DNA from: Callorhinus ursinus
Lineage: Eukaryota; Chordata; Mammalia; Carnivora; Otariidae
Length of the DNA stretch: 64,000 nucleotides
Assembly: GCF_003265705.1 (NCBI RefSeq)
Contig: NW_020312817.1
Span: forward strand, 46,603,627 to 46,667,626
Direction: 5' to 3'
This document shows positions 43,191-56,589 of this stretch, one piece after another. The notes under the pieces were generated by a model. That model saw nothing but the letters and a program-made list of their open reading frames with translations. It did not search any database and had not been told where the DNA came from. Numbering within the stretch: position 1 is the first letter of the stretch; each line of letters opens with the position of its first letter. The position numbers and the translations under genes are program-made.

Positions 43191-45708
43191 TATGTCCAAT
43201 TCTTATTTTCCAGTCATAGATCACTAATGCTGGAAAAAATATATATACGATATGATCTGAAAAGTGCTGCAAAAATGCCATAAGATCAGAGAAAATAATA
43301 AAACAAGACCAATCGCTGTAACTATTCAAACAAGATATTTTTTCCCATGGAGAGAAAAAAAAATATGGTATTGTCAGGCATTATACTTAAAAGGTGGGGG
43401 CTGGGAGCTACACTAGATCTGAGATTTATGCCATTTTGTGGATTTTTTTTAATGTTTGGGCTACTTGTAAAATATACAAGCGGAACTATGCTGCAGGGAA
43501 CTGAAATTCTGCAAATAAATGACAGGAAAAATTCATTCAATACCATTTAGATGCTAGTTAAAGCTATAGGAATACTTGTAAGCAGTCAGGTAGAAATTAC
43601 GGGTCAGAAATAGGAGGTCTCTTCTATTAAAGGCTTATCAGTATATATATTAAGATATCAGTTTAAATTTGTTGGAGAATTTGAATTCTCATGACCATTT
43701 TGAATCAAAGAGCAAGCAAGTGTTTTTTTCTTCTTAGCTTATAAAATGGGAAAGTGGTTTTCTGAATTAAAACATGTAGATAATATTCCACATTCAGTTT
43801 ACCCAAAGTGTTTCCCCTCAAGACCTAATCTACCAGAGGTCAGGAAAAGAAAGCAGTAAAATTGCTTGTCATTTATCTATTTGGGGAGCCGACATTTATT
43901 CAGAAGCTAATTATGCAATTGTCATTGCTTGCTGTTATCAGAGATGTGAAAAGTAGTAGCTGACCATTAGACTCAGGGTGAAGTAAAGGCCCAATTCAGA
44001 ACAAATGAGAAAAGAGAGTAGTTTGTAGAGAAAACTTAAAAGTTTAACACCCCAGATAGTAGTACCTTTGCTTTGACTCTCTCCTGGCTTCAGAAAAGAT
44101 AGGTTAAAAAAAACCCAAGGAGAGAGAAGTCTTCTAAGCATATGTCAGGGCTTTGCACAGAGATGTATAAAAGGGAAAAACATTGATTGCATACAAAATG
44201 ACATTTCAATGATTTGCTTCTCTGAGATTTTAATTATATCTGGCTTCTTATTCACAGTCTATATCCCCAACCTCTTCCCCCAAATGACTGAGTTCTTCCA
44301 GCTTCTAAATAAAGAGTATGTGCTTGTTGCCATATTAAACTTTGATTCAGATCCTGCTTAATTTCCATAATCTTTTTAGGCCCCTACATCTCACTTAGAT
44401 AATGACCCTTTAGCTTGAATTAAACCATGTACCATTGATCATTTACTTGTTTTCTCTTGGAGTTTAATTTAATCATTCTAGTTTAGTTCAAAAGGACAAA
44501 TAGCTTTCCATACAGTGTTTGGGTAAGGGATCTATTCAATTATGACTTTACTCATTATTATTGCCTCTGCAAGTTCTGCTTTTCTTACTCCTCTCTCTCT
44601 CTAGCATCATTCTAGGGAAATGCCATTAAGCCCAAATTTCCTCACATCACCCCTCCTCCATCCTCAGAAGCACACAGTTGCACTGAGCCATCACTCCCTC
44701 CATGTGCAAACAGTATTGCAGAACTCTCCATATTTGGGGACTCCTTTGGGACATTAACCAACTTGGTTAACATACATCCTCCTGGATTGGTATCTACCAC
44801 AACCTTAACTCTTAATGATACACAGATATAAACAATCTATACATTGTAGTTGTGTTGTTGGATGTAAATGCTATATCCTCAGCTATACTGATTTTGGTTA
44901 TTTTATATCTAGACCCCTAATGCCACAAGCAATGTTGTTATCAAATCTTACAAATATGGGAATGGGAAAAAGGAAGCCCCTGAAATAGGGAGATAACCAG
45001 TCCTCTGAGGCAAGGAGAGCAAACAATGAAACAAACATAAAGCAATGCAAAATTTTAAGGCTTCGTAGCAGTTGCAGTTTTGAAGCTAGTAGTATGCTGA
45101 GCAGGTAGACACTCATCCATGTATGCCCTTTGCCCAGGGACTCTGAGCACTTTTTCAAAGCCATTTTTGCATGGATGATTTCAGTATGTGAAAAAATAAC
45201 TGATACTGGTCTTCCTGATCTCAGCACACAAACCCCTAAATCTGCTGATCAGAAAAATAAACTTCTATGCCCACATTTATATCACATTTTGTATGGGTCT
45301 CATTTTCAGTTTCAATTCCCTTGCATATGAAATAGCTCTGATTTGTAGTCAGGTTTGTTAATCATCTATATTTAGTTACAAACCTTTGTAAGAATTTAAG
45401 TATTAAGAATTGCTTAATATTTGAATTTACTTTTCATTTTGCCTCATAGGTTGAGTATATAATTCAGCATTTATCAGTTCCTTTGACAAATGAAGAATGA
45501 CTTTCTCCACAGTCTATTGCCAATGACATATATCCTAATGCTGTCTGTCAACCCCTCCTACCTCCTACCCATTGATTTTCATGAGTTCTGTCTTCTATTC
45601 CCCATCAACTTGTTTGCATATGCCAAAAGACCTGTTGTTCTTTTATTTTCAAATCATTATTATTCAAATAATGTACAGAATATTATTTTTCTAGAAATAA
45701 TTATATTG
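43191..45708. other. No feature recognised
   Basis: About 2.5 kb without a recognisable repeat, the longest such stretch with 46.1-47.6 kb and 57-59 kb. Open frames of 66-109 codons (for example 44898-45227 minus) show no domain or exon signals I can support. Confidence 0.4.
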
Positions 45709-45713
45709 ATATT

Positions 45714-46085
45714 TGTCTTAGCTTGGGCTGACATGGCAAAATACCATAGACTGGATCACTAGGCAACAGAAATTTATTGTCTCACAGTTCTGGAGGCTAG
45801 AAGTCCAAGACCAAACTGCCCCCCAATTTGTTTCCTCGTGAGGATTCTCTTCTTGTCTTGTAGGTGGTCACCTTCTCATGGAGTCCTTATATGGCAGGGA
45901 GTGAGAGAGGGAGAGAGTGCTCTGATAGCTCTCTGTAGGAGAATATTAACCCTGAGGGCCCCATTATATCATTTCATCTAACCTTAATTAAGTCCCAAAG
46001 GCTTCATCTCCAAATACCTTCACATTGGGGGTTAGAGCTGCAACAAATAAATGGGATGAGGAGTATAAACATTTAGTCCCTAATA
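45714..46085 (-). repeat. MLT1-type LTR (ERVL-MaLR), minus strand
   Basis: TGTCTTAGCTTGGGCTGACA, ACAGAAATTTATTGTCTCAC and GTTCTGGAGGCTAGAAGTCC are the reverse complement of the MLT1 LTR 3' part; CTCCAAATACCTTCACATTG marks the 5' part. A 5-bp direct repeat ATATT (45709-45713 and 46086-46090) fits an ERVL-type insertion. Solo LTR, no internal genes. Confidence 0.8.
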
Positions 46086-46090
46086 ATATT

Positions 46091-47595
46091 TATATTCAAT
46101 TTTATAGTAAGTTACATAAATTTAGTCTCATCACTATTTAAACTATTGCCAGAATTCTCTGCCACACTTGTTTAGGGCATGACATGGCTGATGTAAACAA
46201 ATAAGTTTTACTGATATTTTAGCTATTTCTTTCATATCTTCCAGTGATTCTATTCAGTAAGGTACATGAATGCTATTTATGAGTCATTCCTTATTTGAGA
46301 ATATTTTCTGGTCGTCATCTACATTAACAACAATTTAATTTGCTTTGGTTAAGATTCTCCAAACATGCCCTCTCTCCGAAGCTTTCTCCATTGTTTCTTG
46401 GCTTTTACTGTTGGAAAGAAATCTTAATTTAATCTGATTTATGTGTGGAATTTTGTTTTTAAGTATCTCCCTGCATTTAGGATCTTAATTTGTTCTTGTC
46501 AACACGGACAACAAAAACCACATCTTGATTGGGTTGTCTTTTAAACAATTTGCCTGAAACATTGTAAATACTTGCAATGGGCGTACAGAAATTTACTTCA
46601 ACTCGGGAAATACTTTCTTATATGTAGCTCTTAAATTACTGCAGTTTGTTCTTCTGTTCCTTGGAAAACCTGTCCCTGTTAGTGGTGGTTCTGAGTCCTT
46701 GCATCTCCACACATACCATCTTTTTTTGTTGATGTTGTGCCTCCATTTTTACACTCTGTGGAGTTTCGTGTTTGTCCTCAATATTTAGATTTGATTTTTG
46801 AGAGGAATTTTTTCTTTTTATTTACTGTTCCCCATGTACATCATAATTTTACCATTGTGTTTTACTTTCTTGAAAATACTTCTTTATCTCATGAGTCTTA
46901 CTTCTTATCTCATTCTGGCGTATTTTTATCTGCTGAATTCTGTTCATCTCCACCCTTCTTGTTCTCTGTTCACGCCTTTCTCCTTTTGACTTATTGAGGT
47001 CATTCTGCTGGAGTTTTACGTTCTGTTAGGGGTGTTAAATCTTTTTCCTGAGTCTTTTTTTCCCCTGAATTTGCAGTAAATATTTTTTATTGTTCTATAA
47101 CACCTCTCAGTCTTGAAAATAAAGGTCTAGGCGACTCTCCCCACCAGCCTCCGCTGACTACTTAAATGCAGTAAAGTACTTAAAGATTATGTTGGCAGCA
47201 AGACCAGGTATTCCTCTGGGTGGGGAAAAGGGAGAAGGCTAAACTGATTTCTAGAATCTAAGTTGATGTTCCTGTCCACTTACTAGTTTCTAGTGTGTAT
47301 TATCCTACTATAGACTTGCTCTTCCTTTCTGGCTTTTTCTTTCCTTCACTGAATGTTACTTTCATCTGGTTAAATGAGTTACTACTGGCCTAGTATTTTC
47401 CTCTACCCATGTTATTTTAGTAATCTGAAATTCTCATCCTTCCCTCTTCATGCGGAAAATTCTGCTTCTTCTTGACTCTTTTTCTGACAACAGCACAAAT
47501 GTTTCATGCTAACTTTATTTCCCGGGTGGTATTGTGTCATCTTGCTCTGTCTCCCTATTTGTTCTCCATTGGTGTTCAGTGGCGAGGTTTTGGTA
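46091..47595. other. No feature recognised
   Basis: T-rich sequence with hydrophobic open frames (46737-46997) that read as chance. No repeat family recognised. Confidence 0.4.
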
Positions 47596-47599
47596 TGGT

Positions 47600-47840
47600 G
47601 GGATCAGAGTGCCTCGGCTCTACCACTTGCTAACCACGTGTCTTAGGCAGGTTATTTCATCACTCAACCTCTTTAAGTCTTATATTCCCTGCATGCAAAA
47701 TTAGGATTTTAATACTGCTTACCCATAGGTTTGCTTTTAAGAGCAAATGAACAGAACAAACCGTGCGAAGTGGCATATATATATATAGCACCTGACATAT
47801 TAACACGAGCCCAGCATGCGTTAGCTAGTGTCATTCCTCT
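47600..47840 (+). repeat. MIR
   Basis: CGGCTCTACCACTTGCTAAC, GTCTTAGGCAGGTTATTTCA, AACCTCTTTAAGTCTTATAT, ATTAGGATTTTAATACTGCT and GCACCTGACATATTAACACG follow the MIR consensus order from CORE to 3' end. Confidence 0.75.
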
Positions 47841-48870
47841 GAGCTGCTGACTTTAGTGAACATAGACAGGTAGATTTCAGTGAACTGGTCACAAGAACAG
47901 AAACAATTAGTTTTGGGACAGAGCCTCACTTTCTGAGTTTAGGTGTAGTCAGAGAGACAAATCTTACTATTAAACAGTTGATCTTGTTGAAATGAGTTGA
48001 AGCTCAAAAATACCAATGTGTAGATACTTTGCCTAAATTGATCCATAAATTCCTAGTTAAGAGGCAATTTCCTCAATTAAAATTGGGATTAGCAATTGGT
48101 CTTTTTTTTCTTCTTTTTTGTACATGTTTTTATAAAAATGATTTTCAAATTAGAAGATAGACCGAATGAGAGGTTCTTATTCTGATTTCAGTACTCAAAA
48201 CCTGCCGTTTGTGCTAGCTGACTTTCTTCATCTACCAGGCCATGAGGACTCATCTTTCTTTTTTATTTTTCCTTTCCTAATTTACCTCATGTAGTTATTT
48301 TAAGTAACCTTTACCCTATTACTCTCTTTCTTTAGACTTTAAGATTCACTTGTATAGACTGTACCAAGCTTATTTCTTTATGTGCAAGATATAATAAACA
48401 TACACAAATATGTACATGTACAGACATGCCCCTCACATTTAGTTGAGAGAAAATGAATTATTTAGAGAGACACCTCATGCCAGTCTATAGCGAACAGGAA
48501 ATATTTTAGATGACTGGCTTTTAAGAGAGGAGAAGAATTCATTGTCTATTTTTTTAAAATATGGCTTTTTATTTCTTAAAACTAAAATTGTCCACGAGTT
48601 ATCCTTTCAAATTGCTTTGTTTACACACATCAGTCAACTTTTTTAAGACTTTAAATATTCTAATAAAAAACCAACAGGGCTGCTGAGCTTAAATTATTAT
48701 GAATTCTACAGTTAATACCCAAAACAAATAGAATATGTAATAGATATACTAAGATCACACTCAAAAGTGAATAATTAATGTCTCCTATTAATAGTTTTAG
48801 TATTTAAAAATTTCATCATCAAAATTTTAAAAATAAAAAATTTCATCATAGTTACACTTTAAACTGAGTG
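47841..48870. other. No feature recognised
   Basis: AT-rich sequence without recognisable repeats or genes. Confidence 0.4.
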
Positions 48871-48871
48871 A

Positions 48872-48970
48872 GAGCAAGAGTCTTCATGACTGCTCTATTT
48901 TTGGTACTTAGCACAGTGCCTGGCACAGAGTAGGCACTCAGTTGATGATTCTTTAATGATTGAATTAACA
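48872..48970 (+). repeat. L2 3' end
   Basis: TAGCACAGTGCCTGGCACAG followed by AGTAGGCACTCAGTTGATGA and a decayed TTAATGATTGAATTAA tail. Confidence 0.75.
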
Positions 48971-50380
48971 AGTAGGTATTATAACTGCGAGTAGCCTGTC
49001 TAATTCTGTCCAACTGATTGCAGGATTAGAAAGGGTGAATTCTCTTTTATAATGGCATCAATAACTTAGTGTTAAGATAAGTTTAATCACTGTTTATTAT
49101 AGTGCTAATTGTAAATCATAAACTTACTGAGGATGATCCAGCAAGGTAATATTTTTCTTTAGACCCTTCTGGCAAAAAGTAGCACTACACACACAAGGAA
49201 AATGGAGAAGCAAAAATATACAAACTATGTTTGCCTCAGACCAAATTAATAAACTCTTGTTTTGTAATATTATCTATGCTTCCACCATGAGGCCTAATTA
49301 TCCACAAGTTCACCATGCAGAAATTGCATAGAGACTCTAAGTTTGTTTTGAAAGGTTCCCACTCAGATTTCGGGGGGACTCTAACTAGATTTTTCAATTC
49401 CTCCAGAAGCTATTTCAGTTTTATTTCACCGTATTCAGTTCCCGTGTATTATCTATTCCTATCATCATGGTATAGGGGTAAGAAGACAATTCTTTTAGTG
49501 TGGATTTTAAAAGAGCTGGGATATAGTCCGCAATCCTCTGTGCCAGAAACTAGCCAAGTTTGACTCCATCCCTTCTCTGGGTTGATGAACACATCTTTCA
49601 GGACCTCAGTGCACAGTGGTTCTCATTCTAATTACTGCCTCATCTTAATAACCAACAGAGTTAGCAGACTTAATCAGAATGTTCTATGTATTTCTAATGT
49701 TTTGCCAAAAATCACATTTTTTTCTCTTTATATAACTGATAATAAAGTTTCTCTTAGAGCAAACTTGCTAGAAGTAGAATAAGTGATCTCTTTTATAGAG
49801 AAAACCTTTCTTTCCAGTCCTCTTTGTTCCAGAGTCTATAGGACCAGCTTTTGATCAAACTGAGCATAGAGTAACACGATACATTGAACATAGGAAATTT
49901 GTGGAAATGAACTGTTGAAAAGTCAGTATACATGTGAGAGAAGTGTTCCCTAGAATAGTTCTAAGGAGTTTTGAAAGATACCACTTTGGGAGTACTCATG
50001 TTTAATTTCAGTGTGTTTTAACGGGTTTTTTTTGGAATCCTGCCCTAGTACAGTTTCTCACAAAATTTTCCATTAAAATTTTCCAAATCCCCCCAAATTT
50101 GGAAATCTGTAGCTAAAAGAAATGATCAATTTTCCAGCCATTGTCATCTTCTGTATTGAATACTAGTGCATAAAAGAAATCAAATAAAAATAGTCCTTAA
50201 AACAAGGAATGTAATAATTATAGGCGTTCAATTTGAAATAAATTGAAAGATCAAAATCTATACTCAGCATATTCAAACAGATTCATTAGGATCGATAAAT
50301 GACTTTTTAATAGACCAGGAATAATAACAACCCATCCTGAAAAGTACATGTTACCGAAACAACAAAAATAAAATTAATCT
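48971..50380. other. No feature recognised
   Basis: AT-rich sequence; a CAGTGGTTCTCATTCTAATT stretch near 49614 is faintly MER5-like but lacks a partner terminus. Confidence 0.4.
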
Positions 50381-50384
50381 TACA

Positions 50385-50540
50385 TTTATCCAACAAATAG
50401 TCATTGTATACCTACTATGTGCCAGGTACTTTTCTAGGTTCTAGGAACCTTTAATGTCTAGATTTCATAGAGTGAGCAAGGATAATAAATAAACAAACTG
50501 TGATGTGTATGATAAATATATAAAGTAATGTACCAGAGTA
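50385..50540 (-). repeat. L2 3' end, minus strand
   Basis: TTATCCAACAAATAGTCATT, ACCTACTATGTGCCAGGTAC and GAGTGAGCAAGGATAATAAA are the antisense L2 3' order. Confidence 0.75.
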
Positions 50541-51280
50541 TTTGCTTTACTTTAAGCAGAATTTTCTGAGGAAGAGATAATTGACCCATGGTCTACTTGT
50601 CAGGCACTGTGCTTGGAAAAATCCATATCTTATTAATAGAAAGCAAATATCTGCAGGGCATAAAATATATATTAGTTTCTCTGGAAGTACAAAATTACAA
50701 GAAATATAGTCCCTTCCCTCTAGGGACTTGCCATATGGTTGCAAAGACCTGGCACAAATATGATAGTATGCTGCACTGGAATTAAATTCAAACAGCCCAG
50801 CATAGAGTTCACACTCTTAATTTCTAGAAGGAATGAATGTTATGACCCAAATGCAGTACTATAAAATCACTTAAAAATAGATTTCTGGCTGAGGTCCTCT
50901 GAGAAGTTACCAAGGTGTATTTGGTCGATGTGAGCACCTCATTGCCTTTCCAAGGAAAGGTGAAAGAAAGAACTCTTTGGAGATGCTTTCAGTACAACAG
51001 TGACAGCAATCATGGCAATGAACGTGGCAAACTGTAGCTTACATTATAAAAGAACCTCTGGTTCCACCTGGAAATTTCTCTTGGGTCATTTGCAATATGT
51101 CAATAAAGGGTTCATATTATACTAATAAAAATATATGGGTAATGATTTAAAAAAGAAGAGACATGATTATTAAGCAATAATGAAAATATAAACAAATGTC
51201 TTATGGAAATACATTCATTTCTGAAGAGTAATCAGTAGGATGGCATTTTAAATGTAAATCATGTTCCAATAACATTGACA
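50541..51280. other. No feature recognised
   Basis: No recognisable repeat or gene. Confidence 0.4.
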
Positions 51281-51356
51281 AAGGAGAGAAAGGAAGAGAG
51301 AAAGAAAAAAAGAAGGGAAGGGAGGGAAGAATTGGGAGGAAGAAAAGGGAAAATCT
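51281..51356. repeat. GA-rich purine tract
   Basis: About 76 bases of GAAA, GGAA and GAGA words with few pyrimidines. The lysine/glutamate or serine/phenylalanine frames across it are artefacts. Confidence 0.9.
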
Positions 51357-52169
51357 TTCAGCCCTCCAGCTATGGCAAGGACTCACAGCGCAGCAACCTC
51401 TGCATATATTGCAGAGGAAATAACAGGTAAACAGTATCTTCAAAAGCCTGCTTAAAGGTCATGTCCTTTGACAAAGCAGTTTCACTTCTATGACATAAAA
51501 AAATATGTGAATGTCTAACTTTAATGAAATAATTTTTAAATAATTTATATAATTTAAATAATTTCATGGACTATCATGAAAGTCTTAAAATATTAAAAAT
51601 ACATTTATGGATATGTAGTCTATCCAAAATAAAATAGGTTTAAGAATTGTATATACAAATTTACCTTTGTTGACTGTAGAGGGAAATATATTGTTTTTAT
51701 TTGTCAGAGTCAAGTTTATTCATGTTCGTTCAAAAATGTAGTGAATATCTGCCAATTCTACCTTCTCTAACTCTATTTAATATGTGACACTATAACACTA
51801 TTATTTTATATGAAATAGATCAGTTTTTAAATTACTTTATTGCACGTTTGAATGCAAGTTGTATATAAGTTTTTTACTCTGGTTTAAATGCAACCATTTT
51901 CTCCAACATTTAAAATACATTCTCTACAACTTAGGCATTGTTGACTTGCATATTTCTAGCATCAATTTTAGTTCTTTTGTTTCTTTTGTTTCTTTTAAAA
52001 ATATTTGCTAGAGATAATCTGTGCAAACATATCATTTGGCTCTCCCTTATATTTTTAATTACTCTTTTCATACGGAGTTAATTGTAGAATCACATTGAGT
52101 TGTGAGAAATAACACAAATGAATCATGTGAATGCTCTATTCATTTTCTCCCAATGAGAAATCTTGCAAA
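51357..52169. other. No feature recognised
   Basis: Very AT-rich, with a TTTCTTTTG triplication near 51976-52000. No gene or repeat family recognised. Confidence 0.4.
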
Positions 52170-52575
52170 ACTGTAATACAATATCATAGAATATTAACAT
52201 TGATACAGCTCAAGATACAAAACATTTCCATCATCCCAAGTATCCCTCATGTTGCCCTTTTATAAGCATACCCACATCCTTTCCCTCCCCTGTTCCTAAA
52301 CCTTGGCAACCACTAATTTGTTCTTCATTTCCATAAACGTTCCAGTTCAATAATGTTATTACAATAGACTCCTATACTGTGTTAAATCTTGGGATTGATT
52401 TTTTCATTCAGTGTAATTCCATAATAATTCAACCAAGTTGCCATATATATTGTTTACTTTTATTGCCTAGTACTATTCCACAGTAGAAACATTTCACAAC
52501 CTGTTTTACTATACACCTATCTGGTTGTATCGGTTTGTTTCCAATTTGGGGTTATAACAACAACAAAAAATTTGA
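52170..52575 (-). repeat. L1M ORF2 end/3' fragment, minus strand
   Basis: GATACAAAACATTTCCATCA, TTGGCAACCACTAATTTGTT and TTTCCAATTTGGGGTTATAA follow the antisense old-L1 order. It overlaps in content with the start of the next fragment, so it is a separate copy or duplication. Confidence 0.7.
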
Positions 52576-54127
52576 CATTTAGAAACTGTTAAAGAAATGG
52601 AATATAGTACTTTCTGAGACTGACTCTTTTTATGAAGCCTAGTGTCTCCTAAATCTATCTAAGTTGTCATATGTATCAATATTTTATTTATCTCTGAGTT
52701 GAATTACACACTATGCTTGTGTCATGATTTACTTGACCAGGCATCCATTGAAGGACAGTTGTTTCTAGTCTTTGGCTACTACAAGTAAACCTATGAACAT
52801 TCATTTACAGGTTTTGATGTGAACATAGGTTTTCAGTTCTTTGGACTAAATGTCTAAAGTGTAATTTCTAGGCTAGATGGTAAGTACATGCTTAGTTTTA
52901 TAGGTAACTGTCAAATAATTATCAGAGTGGCAATATCATTTAGTATTCTCACCAGCAATGAATGAGTGACCAGTTTTTTTCACATTCTTGCCAACATTTG
53001 GTAAAAATCACTATTTCATCTTTAATTTTAGCCCTTTTGATAGGCGTGTAGTGATACCTCATGATTTCAACCTGCAATTCTCTAGTAGTTAATAATGTTT
53101 CAACATCTTTTCAGGGGCTTATTTGCCATCAGTGAATGTCTGTTCAAGTCTTTTTTCCCATTTTCTGATTGGACTGTCTTTTTAAACTGAGCATTGAGAA
53201 TTCTCTACATATTTTCGAGATACAAATCCTTGGTGGCATAAGAGGTTTGCAAATACCTTTCCTCTGTCCTGTAGCTTGTCTTTTCAGTCTCTTAATAGTG
53301 TCTTTCGCAGAGCACAGGTTTCCATTTGTGATGAAGTGCAAAGTACTTTTTTTTCTTTTTATGTTTTGTGTTTTTGGTGTCAAGTCTAAGAGGTCCTTGC
53401 TGGCCTCAGTTCGAAAAATTTTGCACTACTTTTTGTGGAAATTTTGATAGTTTTATATTTTATGTATAAGTCCAATATCCATTTTTTTGTTAACTTTCAC
53501 ATACAGTATAAAGTCAATTTTTTATTCTCCTCCCCCTTTTCTTCCTTTTTGCTTATGGGTGTCTATTTGTTTAAAAGACTATGCTTCCTGCATTGAGTAT
53601 TTTTACTGACCTTGAAAAAAATCAATTGAGCATATTTGTGGGGGTGTATTCCTGGGTTCTCCACCCTGTTCTCATCAATCCATCATCTGTCCCTCCAGCC
53701 ATTGTACACTATATACTAAGTCTTAGCTTAATATTGGGTAAAGAGAGTCCGCTCAAGTTATTCTTTTTCAAAATTGTTTTAGATATTCTGGGGCCTGTGC
53801 CTTTCCATATAAATTTTAGAATGAGTTTGTCTAAGTGTAAAAAAAAAATTATTGAGATTCTGATAGGAGTTTCACTGACCCCATAGATAAGTTTGTATAA
53901 AAACATCTTTATTACATTGAGTCTTTCTATCAAGGAACACAATATTCCTTTATATTTATTTGGGATATCTTTTATTTCTCTCATCATCATTTTGTAATTT
54001 TTAGTATATAGATACTATACATGTTTTAGTAAGTTTATGCCATGATAATTAATTTCCTTGGAGCAGTTATAAATTATATACTGTTTTTACATTTGTTTTC
54101 CATAAGTTCATTGCTAGTATATAGAAA

Positions 54128-54174
54128 TGTGTGTGTGGGTGTGTGTGTGCGTGCGCGCGCGCGTGCACGTGCAC
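54128..54174. repeat. (TG)n(CG)n alternating tract, Z-DNA prone
   Basis: GT repeats pass into GTGCGCGCGCGCGTGCACGT, an almost unbroken purine-pyrimidine alternation of about 45 bases with several intact CpGs. It gives the artefactual arginine-alanine repeat of a 149-codon plus-strand frame. Confidence 0.93.
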
Positions 54175-55320
54175 TATTTTATGTGCTGCAACTTTGGGGA
54201 AATCTCTTATTAGCTCTTGAGAGGTTTATTTTTGGAGATTCTTTGGGATTTTTTACATATATAATCATCTCATCTTCAAATAGGGACAGTTTTGTTTCTT
54301 CCTTTTCAATTTGCAAGTCTTTTTTTTTTCATTGCCTTATTACAGTGGCCAAACTTTGTTTTATATTGACTAAGAGTGGCGAGAGTGAGCACTTTTTGTT
54401 ATATTCCCATTTTAGAGTAAAAATATTAAATATTTCAACATCATGTGTGGTGATAGCTTTAGCTTTCTTCTCCATATATTTATCAAGTTGAGGTAGTTTC
54501 CCTGTATTCATAACTTAAGAGGTGTTTTTATTATGAATTGATGCTACATTTTATCGAATCCTTTTTCCTGCCTTGGTATGATCATATAATTTATCTTCTT
54601 AACATGTTGATATGTTGGATTACATTTACTAATTTTTGAATGTGGAACCCACCTGTGTACCTACTATAAATCCCACTCAGTTATATATACTTTGACACAT
54701 TGTTAGATTTAGTCTGCTAATATTTTGTTAAGTAATTTTGTGTCAAGGATCGTGAGAGCTATTGGTGTGTAGTTTTTGTGTTTTGTTTTGTTTTTGTTTT
54801 TACTATCTGGTTTTGGGATTAAGGTAATATTGCCCTGATAAAATGAGTTGGTAAGACTTGTTCCCACCCTTTTTCCCCCCAAGTTGTCAAATTTAAGAGC
54901 ATAATGTTGTTTGTAGTATACTCATTAGTCCTACAATGGCAGGATACTGTTTGTTACTAATACGGTGACTTGAATCTTCTTGCTTGGTTTTGATCTCTGT
55001 CAGCCTTACTAGATAGGTATCATTGTATTGCCTTTTTTTTTTTAAGAACCAGCTTTGTGTCATTGATTTTTCTTTACTAATTTCTTGTTTTCAATTTATT
55101 TGATTCCTAGTCTTTATTACATCCTTTATTTTGTTTTATTTTGGTTAAAATAAGAACCAAATAAAAATAGCTCTAGTGACTTCAGGTAGAAACCTAGATG
55201 ACTGATTTGAGACCTTTCCTCTTCTTAATATACACATTAACTTTTAAAATTTTCCATCTCAGCACTGATTTACCAGCACCCTACATATTTTGATATGCTA
55301 TATTGTCATTTTCATTCATT

Positions 55321-55354
55321 CTCTCTCTCTATATATATAGTATATATATATATA
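55321..55354. repeat. (CT)n(TA)n simple repeat
   Basis: CTCTCTCTCT followed by TA dinucleotides, adjoining the SINE tail. Confidence 0.9.
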
Positions 55355-55538
55355 TTTTAAAGATTTTATTTATTTATCTGAGAGAGAGAGAGAGAGAGAG
55401 CAGGAGTGGGAGGATGGGCAGAGGGAGAAACACTCCCCACTGAGCAGGGATCCCGATGAGGGACTAGATCCCAGGACCCTGAGATCATGACTTGAGCTGA
55501 AGGCAGATGTTCAACCAACTGAGCCACCCAAGTGCCCC
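55355..55538 (-). repeat. Can-SINE, minus strand, inside an L1M
   Basis: TTTTAAAGATTTTATTTATT tail, (GA)n stretch, head ending GAGCCACCCAAGTGCCCC. The target duplication is obscured by the adjoining TA repeat. Confidence 0.94.
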
Positions 55539-56589
55539 AATTCTGTATATATTTTTAAGTTACCTTGAGAGTTTCTCTTTAGCCCATGGATTTTTTTGAT
55601 GTATTTGTTTTAATTTTCAAGGATTTAGATATTTTTCTGTTTTTTCTAATTCCTATTTTGATTTTTTTATGGTCAGAAGATATATAGTGTTTTTATTTAT
55701 TTTATATTTTTTGTTGCTTATTATTTTTATTTGTTTATGATTTATTTTATAGTCCAGGATATAATATAACTTTGTGATTATTCTATAGTGCCTGAAAGAA
55801 AATGTGTATTCTAATGTTGTTAGTTAGAGTGTTCTATAAATATCAATTAGAATGTCTTAGTTGATTTTGTTGTTCAAACCTTTGGATCTTTGCTAACTTT
55901 TGTCATAGCTCTGTAGAGGGGAGTGTTGAGGTCACAAACTTTTATTGTGGATTTGTCTATTCTTCATTTTAGCTCTATCAGTTTTTGCTTTATGTATTTT
56001 GAGGCTCTGTTGTTCTGGACACACATACTTAGGATCTTTATATCTTCCTAGTGGATGAAACTTTTTTGTTTTGTAATATCTCTCTTTATCCCCAATAATT
56101 TTCTTTATTAAGAGGTATATTTCATCTGGTATTAAAATAGTCACTATTGCTTTTTCTTTTAATGTTTTCTTGGCATATCTTTTTGTAATCTTTTACTCTC
56201 AAATTATGTATGTTGTTAAATTTCAAGTGGGCATCTTGTAAACAACCTAGAATTGGGTTGTGATCATTTTTTTTTCCCTAACTCCTAATAACGTTTGGCT
56301 TTAATTGCTATTTTTTAGACCTTTTACATTTAAGGTCATAATTGATATCGCTTCAGACTGCCATTTCATTACTTGTTTCCTATGCATTTCTTTCATGTCT
56401 TATTCCTCTGTATCTCTTTTCGTGACTTTAGAAGAAAGTGCTAACTCTTTTATATTGTTTTGGGTTTTAGTCATTTGTATACTATCTTGCCAACTTTCTC
56501 AATTTCCTCATACACATTCTGTCAAGAACATGAAATTACCTTCAACTCCTTGTCTGTCCTATGCCCTTCTCTGATTTAGCAGATTTTGT

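Larger units (their letters stand above)
52590..56350 (-). pseudogene. Decayed L1M ORF2, nearly complete, minus strand
   Basis: Antisense landmarks run in order from the ORF2 end (TTGAAGGACAGTTGTTTCTA, about 52749) through the connection region (CCTTTCCATATAAATTTTAG, about 53800; minus-strand peptide LDKLILKFIWKGTGPRISK at 53709-53990) and the polymerase region (AATCCCACTCAGTTATATAT, about 54669) to the endonuclease start (GTGGGCATCTTGTAAACAAC at 56229; TTTTACATTTAAGGTCATAA at 56322). It holds a SINE at 55355-55538. No frame longer than about 90 codons survives. Its age is well beyond that of the L1 at 15-22 kb. Confidence 0.85.

Noticed and set aside
49608..49680. MER5-like DNA transposon end (CAGTGGTTCTCA)
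   Set aside because: Only the first dozen bases match and there is no inverted partner terminus.
54042..54491. 149-codon plus-strand frame with an Arg-Ala repeat
   Set aside because: Antisense to decayed L1M ORF2; the repeat is the GTGCGC tract.
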